From: Marchantia polymorpha subsp. ruderalis
Lineage: Eukaryota > Streptophyta > Marchantiopsida > Marchantiales > Marchantiaceae
Assembly: GCA_037833965.1 (NCBI GenBank)
Contig: AP031355.1
Location: forward strand, 769,501 to 833,500
Direction: 5' to 3'
Length of the DNA: 64,000 nt
A program made the translations under genes and the position numbers. The notes beneath the pieces were generated by a model, which worked only from the letters and a program-made list of their open reading frames with translations, was not told the DNA's origin and did no database searches. Below are positions 59,856 to 64,000 of this stretch, piece after piece (position 1 is the stretch's first letter; the number at the start of each line of letters is the position of its first letter).

Positions 59856-62800
59856 CATTTGTACATATCTACCCAATGATAGATTTAAATGTATCCCAAG
59901 TAAATGTGTCACTCATTAATATTTATGAAGTGATAATATATGCATTAATATGTGAATATAAGTCCAGCTAGATTCTCCACTATTTTAACCTTTAGGCAAT
60001 AGGTGATTTTCAGAAATGTCTAAGTTGCCAAAAATTACATTCTAATCCTAAGTTACTCTTGCTTTCCACTAATACACTTTTTTTTTTATTCAACTCAACA
60101 TATGTTTTGATATTTTTATGTGTTTTTTTATATGTCTATAAAATCATGTCTTGACGCATACATTATTCTTTAAACTTGTTGGAAAGATTTTTCTCAATTC
60201 TTAGAAGTTTTCAAAATGTATCGTATAATTAACACAGTGGAAAAAAATTATCAATCAAACTAAGAAATAGATTCAAATTATAAGATTTATTCTAGTGTTT
60301 TTTATTATGAATTGATTGTATAAAACAAAAAATAATTTAGCCATAGAAGATGAAAAAAAAGCATTCTACTCTTAAGTAATATTGATCATGAACCTTTTTT
60401 CCGTTTTAATTACAGAAATTAATTCTAATAAATCTTTATTATTGATACAGTTTTTTAATTCGAGCTTCGTATAGAAATTCAAATGTTTCAATTTTGGGAT
60501 TAAAAATTATCAAAAATAAAACAAGAAAACAAATTTTCAATTGATGCATGTAGAGAGTTACGACGTCTACATGATATTTCATGTTTTTTTTGAAGATTTT
60601 ATAAGACAATAAAGTCATAAATAGGAAAAAAAAATTCAATAATGTTTTCATTTTATCCTGTATTACCTTGAAAAATTATGGTGATTTGATGACCTAGTTC
60701 ACATGAACAAAGCTAAAAATAAAATCTTAACATCATAAAAATTATGATTTTTGATTGAAATTTTCATGATATTTGAAAAAAAAAATTAATATTGTTGAGA
60801 TACATCTATTTTTTCTTCTTTTAATTATTTTTGATGAAATGAATAAACCTACAATATGTAAATGCATTGATACAGTTTTTTGAAAAAATAAAAATAAAAA
60901 TTTTGTATGTTTCTTCATGTTATTTGAAAGATTTGAACAACAAGGTTGAGCATATAATATTGATACTTTGTATTTATTTGTAAAAAATGAAAATCAATAT
61001 CATGGTTTTCGTAAATGGCAAAGCAGCAAAAGTACAATAAAAAATGCTTTGATGTGACAAGTGTCATAAAACACAAACAACAACAATGGAGAAGTGACAA
61101 GCATTATTGACAAATTAATTGAGACTGGGTGTAAGAACACAATGTAGATTTGAAACTAGCAGTATTATTTACATCATAGAAAATTAGAAAATAATTTATG
61201 TAAAGTGAGTGTAGCTCTCATTTGCTATCCCATTTGTTTATTGCACCAACTAATCAATCAGATGATTAAATTTGAATGTATTGCGTTAGACAAAATCGAA
61301 ATAAAATATTATATTAAAAAATTTAACTAATCCAAAACCACAATGAGATTGTTATATGTGTTTATTTCATGTATCTTTCAAAACTTTGTTATGATCTTTA
61401 AAAAAATATGATTGGTAATTGATCATTGATTTAAAAACTTTAAGTTAAAAATACTCGTATAGGTTTAACTTTTATAGGTTGCATAATCTTGATTAAATAT
61501 TTTACTTTTTCTTTTGAAAATTTATTGCAATTTGTTGATTTTTTTGAATGAAGAAATTGAAATTATATTATTTATTTTTTGGATAACAAAAATTTAAATA
61601 TATATGCTAGAATTTAATGATTTTTTAATCTTTCAGTATAGCAGAAAAGACAATGAAACTTAAACACAATTGCAAAATGCGAAGTGTAAAAAAAAGCTTG
61701 ACTTTATAGATTAAAAAAATAATTTAAAGCATAAATTTATGATTAAAAAAAATTCATTTCAGATAATATTCAAGACATCAAGTTTTTGGAATAGCGATCA
61801 AAGATTGAATAATAATTGATGAGTGAGTGTAGGATCACTACAAAAAAACAATGTTGTGTAAAAGTAAAAAAAATTCAATAAATGCCTTGTACAATTGATG
61901 CCTTGTACAATTGTAAGTTGAATTTTTTATTATTATTAGAGATCATTTTTACAGAAAATTTCTTTTAAAAAAATGGTTGAAGTTATATAACTAGTTATAT
62001 GTAATATTTAGATTTAACATATCAAATTTTTTGTTTCTAAATAATAATATGGATTGGATGACAAATAATTGAATCATTTGCAATTGATCATTTAAAAGGA
62101 GATTGATTTTGACATAAAGTAAGTATTTAAATTTATATCTACAACTGTCTATCTCTAGCTTACCATTATGAATAAATATACTTTTTTCTTTTTGCTTTCT
62201 TCATCAAAATCACTAAAATATCATGAGCAAAGTTAATGTATTTTACCTGTATATTATAAATCTGGCAGTAAGATTATTATGCCAAACATCTATCGAGTAT
62301 GCTTATTGAAATCACAATTGTTGATGTTGTAATATGCATCCAAACATTATATGTGTATTTGTTATAAATCAATCAAAAAATTGATAATGAATATTTGAGT
62401 TATAATTGAGTTTAGCTAGTGATGATTAAGTTTGGATATGAAGACTATTTTTGAGAACATAAACTAAATTTATTTATAAATACTGTGAACTAACAAAAAA
62501 ACTCTATTTGTTTTCAAAAAATAGATTTTAAAATATCAATTCTCAGGTCAGTTTTCTTATTGATCTGAATAAGTAGAAGGATTTGATTGTTTAAACTAAG
62601 TATATCTTTGATTTAAGAAGAATTTCAAAATCCAAAAATCTCAAGCTTGCCAATAATATATTGCCATTTTGACATAATTACAAAAAGCGCTTTTAAAAAG
62701 TTAATATAATTCAATATCTCATTGCAAAGTAATCTTTTTTTATTGAAATATAATATTGAATAATATGATATAAATGATTGAATAATAATGAAACATGAAT

Positions 62801-64000
62801 TTATTGTCTTTTGTGCATCTTCAATTCTCCTCTCTACTTGTCAAATACAACCAACAAATCCCTCTATTCGTATTCGCAAGAATAATAATGACAAGGTGGT
62901 ATGCTTTACATGGAGCGTATACTGTCGTTATTTTTTTCAATATCAATAAAGAAAATACCATCTCCATTTTTTGTAAATTGGATTCCTAAGCTGAAGTCAA
63001 GGGTTTCCAAATTATTCACTAGTTTTAAGATAAAGTTATTATAATCGGCCTTTCTAATATTTCAAGATGATAAGGTTTTAGATCTCTCTGACTATTGGAC
63101 CAGCTGTTCCTGTCCAAACAGTGTACAGAAAATAGCACTGCCTTGTCAGGTAGCAGCAAGCTGTCTCACTACACTATGCCTCTGTTTCGCAAAATAGAAT
63201 GTGGGAATTTCCATTCTTAATTCTCTAGCATATGTTGGATGCATTGGGCAGTTCAAATGGCTTTCACGAAAACACAGACTGCCGGTAAAAGTCGCACATA
63301 TAAAACAGAATCTCTCTGAGAACCAGTGATGGAAAAAACCCGATTTTTTTTTTGTCGAGAAAATATGGTTTCATCTTTTAATCAATAATGCCCAATTTCA
63401 GCCTATTAAAACCGAGGCATAGAGGTTGAGACTTGAGTCAGGGATCTTCCTCAATGCCATCAGACTGATAAGAATCGTTTTGATTTTTAAAAATTTATCC
63501 TTCCTATCGACCGCTAAGTACAACATCAATTTGTGTGCATACCACAGAATATGCTTTAACCTACTATGTATTAAAACCTAAAATTTCTATTACAACTTAA
63601 AATTCGCTCAATCCCCGATGTCGGGTTTTACTAAAAATCCCATTAAAATCCGATTTTGAGAAACCCGATGGTGCCACCGCTGCTAAGAACTCAGCGGGAA
63701 GAAAGTTCACTGGAACGTACAGGTGTGGGCCATACGCATTCTCATTACACGTACTTATTTTACTCCAGGTATAGAACCTTGTGTACTATACCAGTAGAGA
63801 AAGTCTATATCTGGAGTAAGATCTGGAAAGAAAAAACGTTAGATAAGCATCGAGGATAGATTACAGAAAATACATCTAAAAGAAAACGGTTCGGAAACTT
63901 CAACCCCCAAATACAGTAACCTCGGCACAAATCTCCGACTATACGTCTGCGACTCTCCCATATTATAAATTGACTTATTTATTCTTCAGCCTTAAGAGAG
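59856..64000. other. AT-rich intergenic DNA
   Basis: 60000-63000 is very AT-rich with stops in all frames. 63050-64000 has more mixed composition and short frames (for example 63656-63859) without motifs. I see no gene, RNA or complete mobile element. Confidence 0.55.

Overview
The window is eukaryotic nuclear DNA. It has spliced genes with GT-AG introns, a pol III tRNA gene, very AT-rich intergenic DNA and nested LTR retrotransposons. A SCAR/WAVE-complex PIR gene, a CPYC glutaredoxin pair, a plant-type magnesium-chelatase D exon and chromodomain Ty3/gypsy elements point to a land plant. The decayed coding sequence in the GC-rich insert resembles, from memory only, hypothetical proteins that recur in the liverwort Marchantia polymorpha. 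My best guess is a Marchantia-like liverwort; this is inference and no search was run.

Layout. 1-7.2 kb holds the last 17 recognisable exons of PIR (plus strand; its N-terminal part lies before the window). 9.3-22.8 kb holds two tandem glutaredoxin genes with the same four-exon structure. Their introns and upstream DNA are also similar, and a decayed hAT transposon and AT-rich DNA lie between them. 22.8-26.3 kb is AT-rich without genes. 26.4-48.7 kb is a nest of mobile elements. An old, broken Ty3/gypsy element (minus strand) is interrupted by a young chromovirus, element A (31007-37049, minus, LTRs almost identical, 5-bp target duplication GTGGA). A second, older copy of the same family, element B (37960-48682, plus), sits head to head with A. 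B is itself split by a 4.6-kb GC-rich insert full of GCCGAAGGCG motifs.

48.7-54 kb is mostly unassigned, but contains a perfect 45-codon exon of the chlorophyll enzyme subunit ChlD. At 54.1-54.7 kb there is a probable gene for a 200-residue membrane-anchored, Lys/Glu-rich protein (minus). A tRNA-Ser(CGA) gene lies at 59458, followed by a 157-bp tandem repeat. The rest is AT-rich DNA in which I see no gene.

The most interesting system is the A/B chromovirus family. Both copies have gag and pol in different frames, joined by a canonical -1 slippery heptamer (GGGAAAC), an 8-nt spacer and a stem-loop. Both carry extra small ORFs between the primer-binding site and gag, and their LTRs carry an array of TGACGTGG sites. 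Both copies are disabled by stops and frameshifts.
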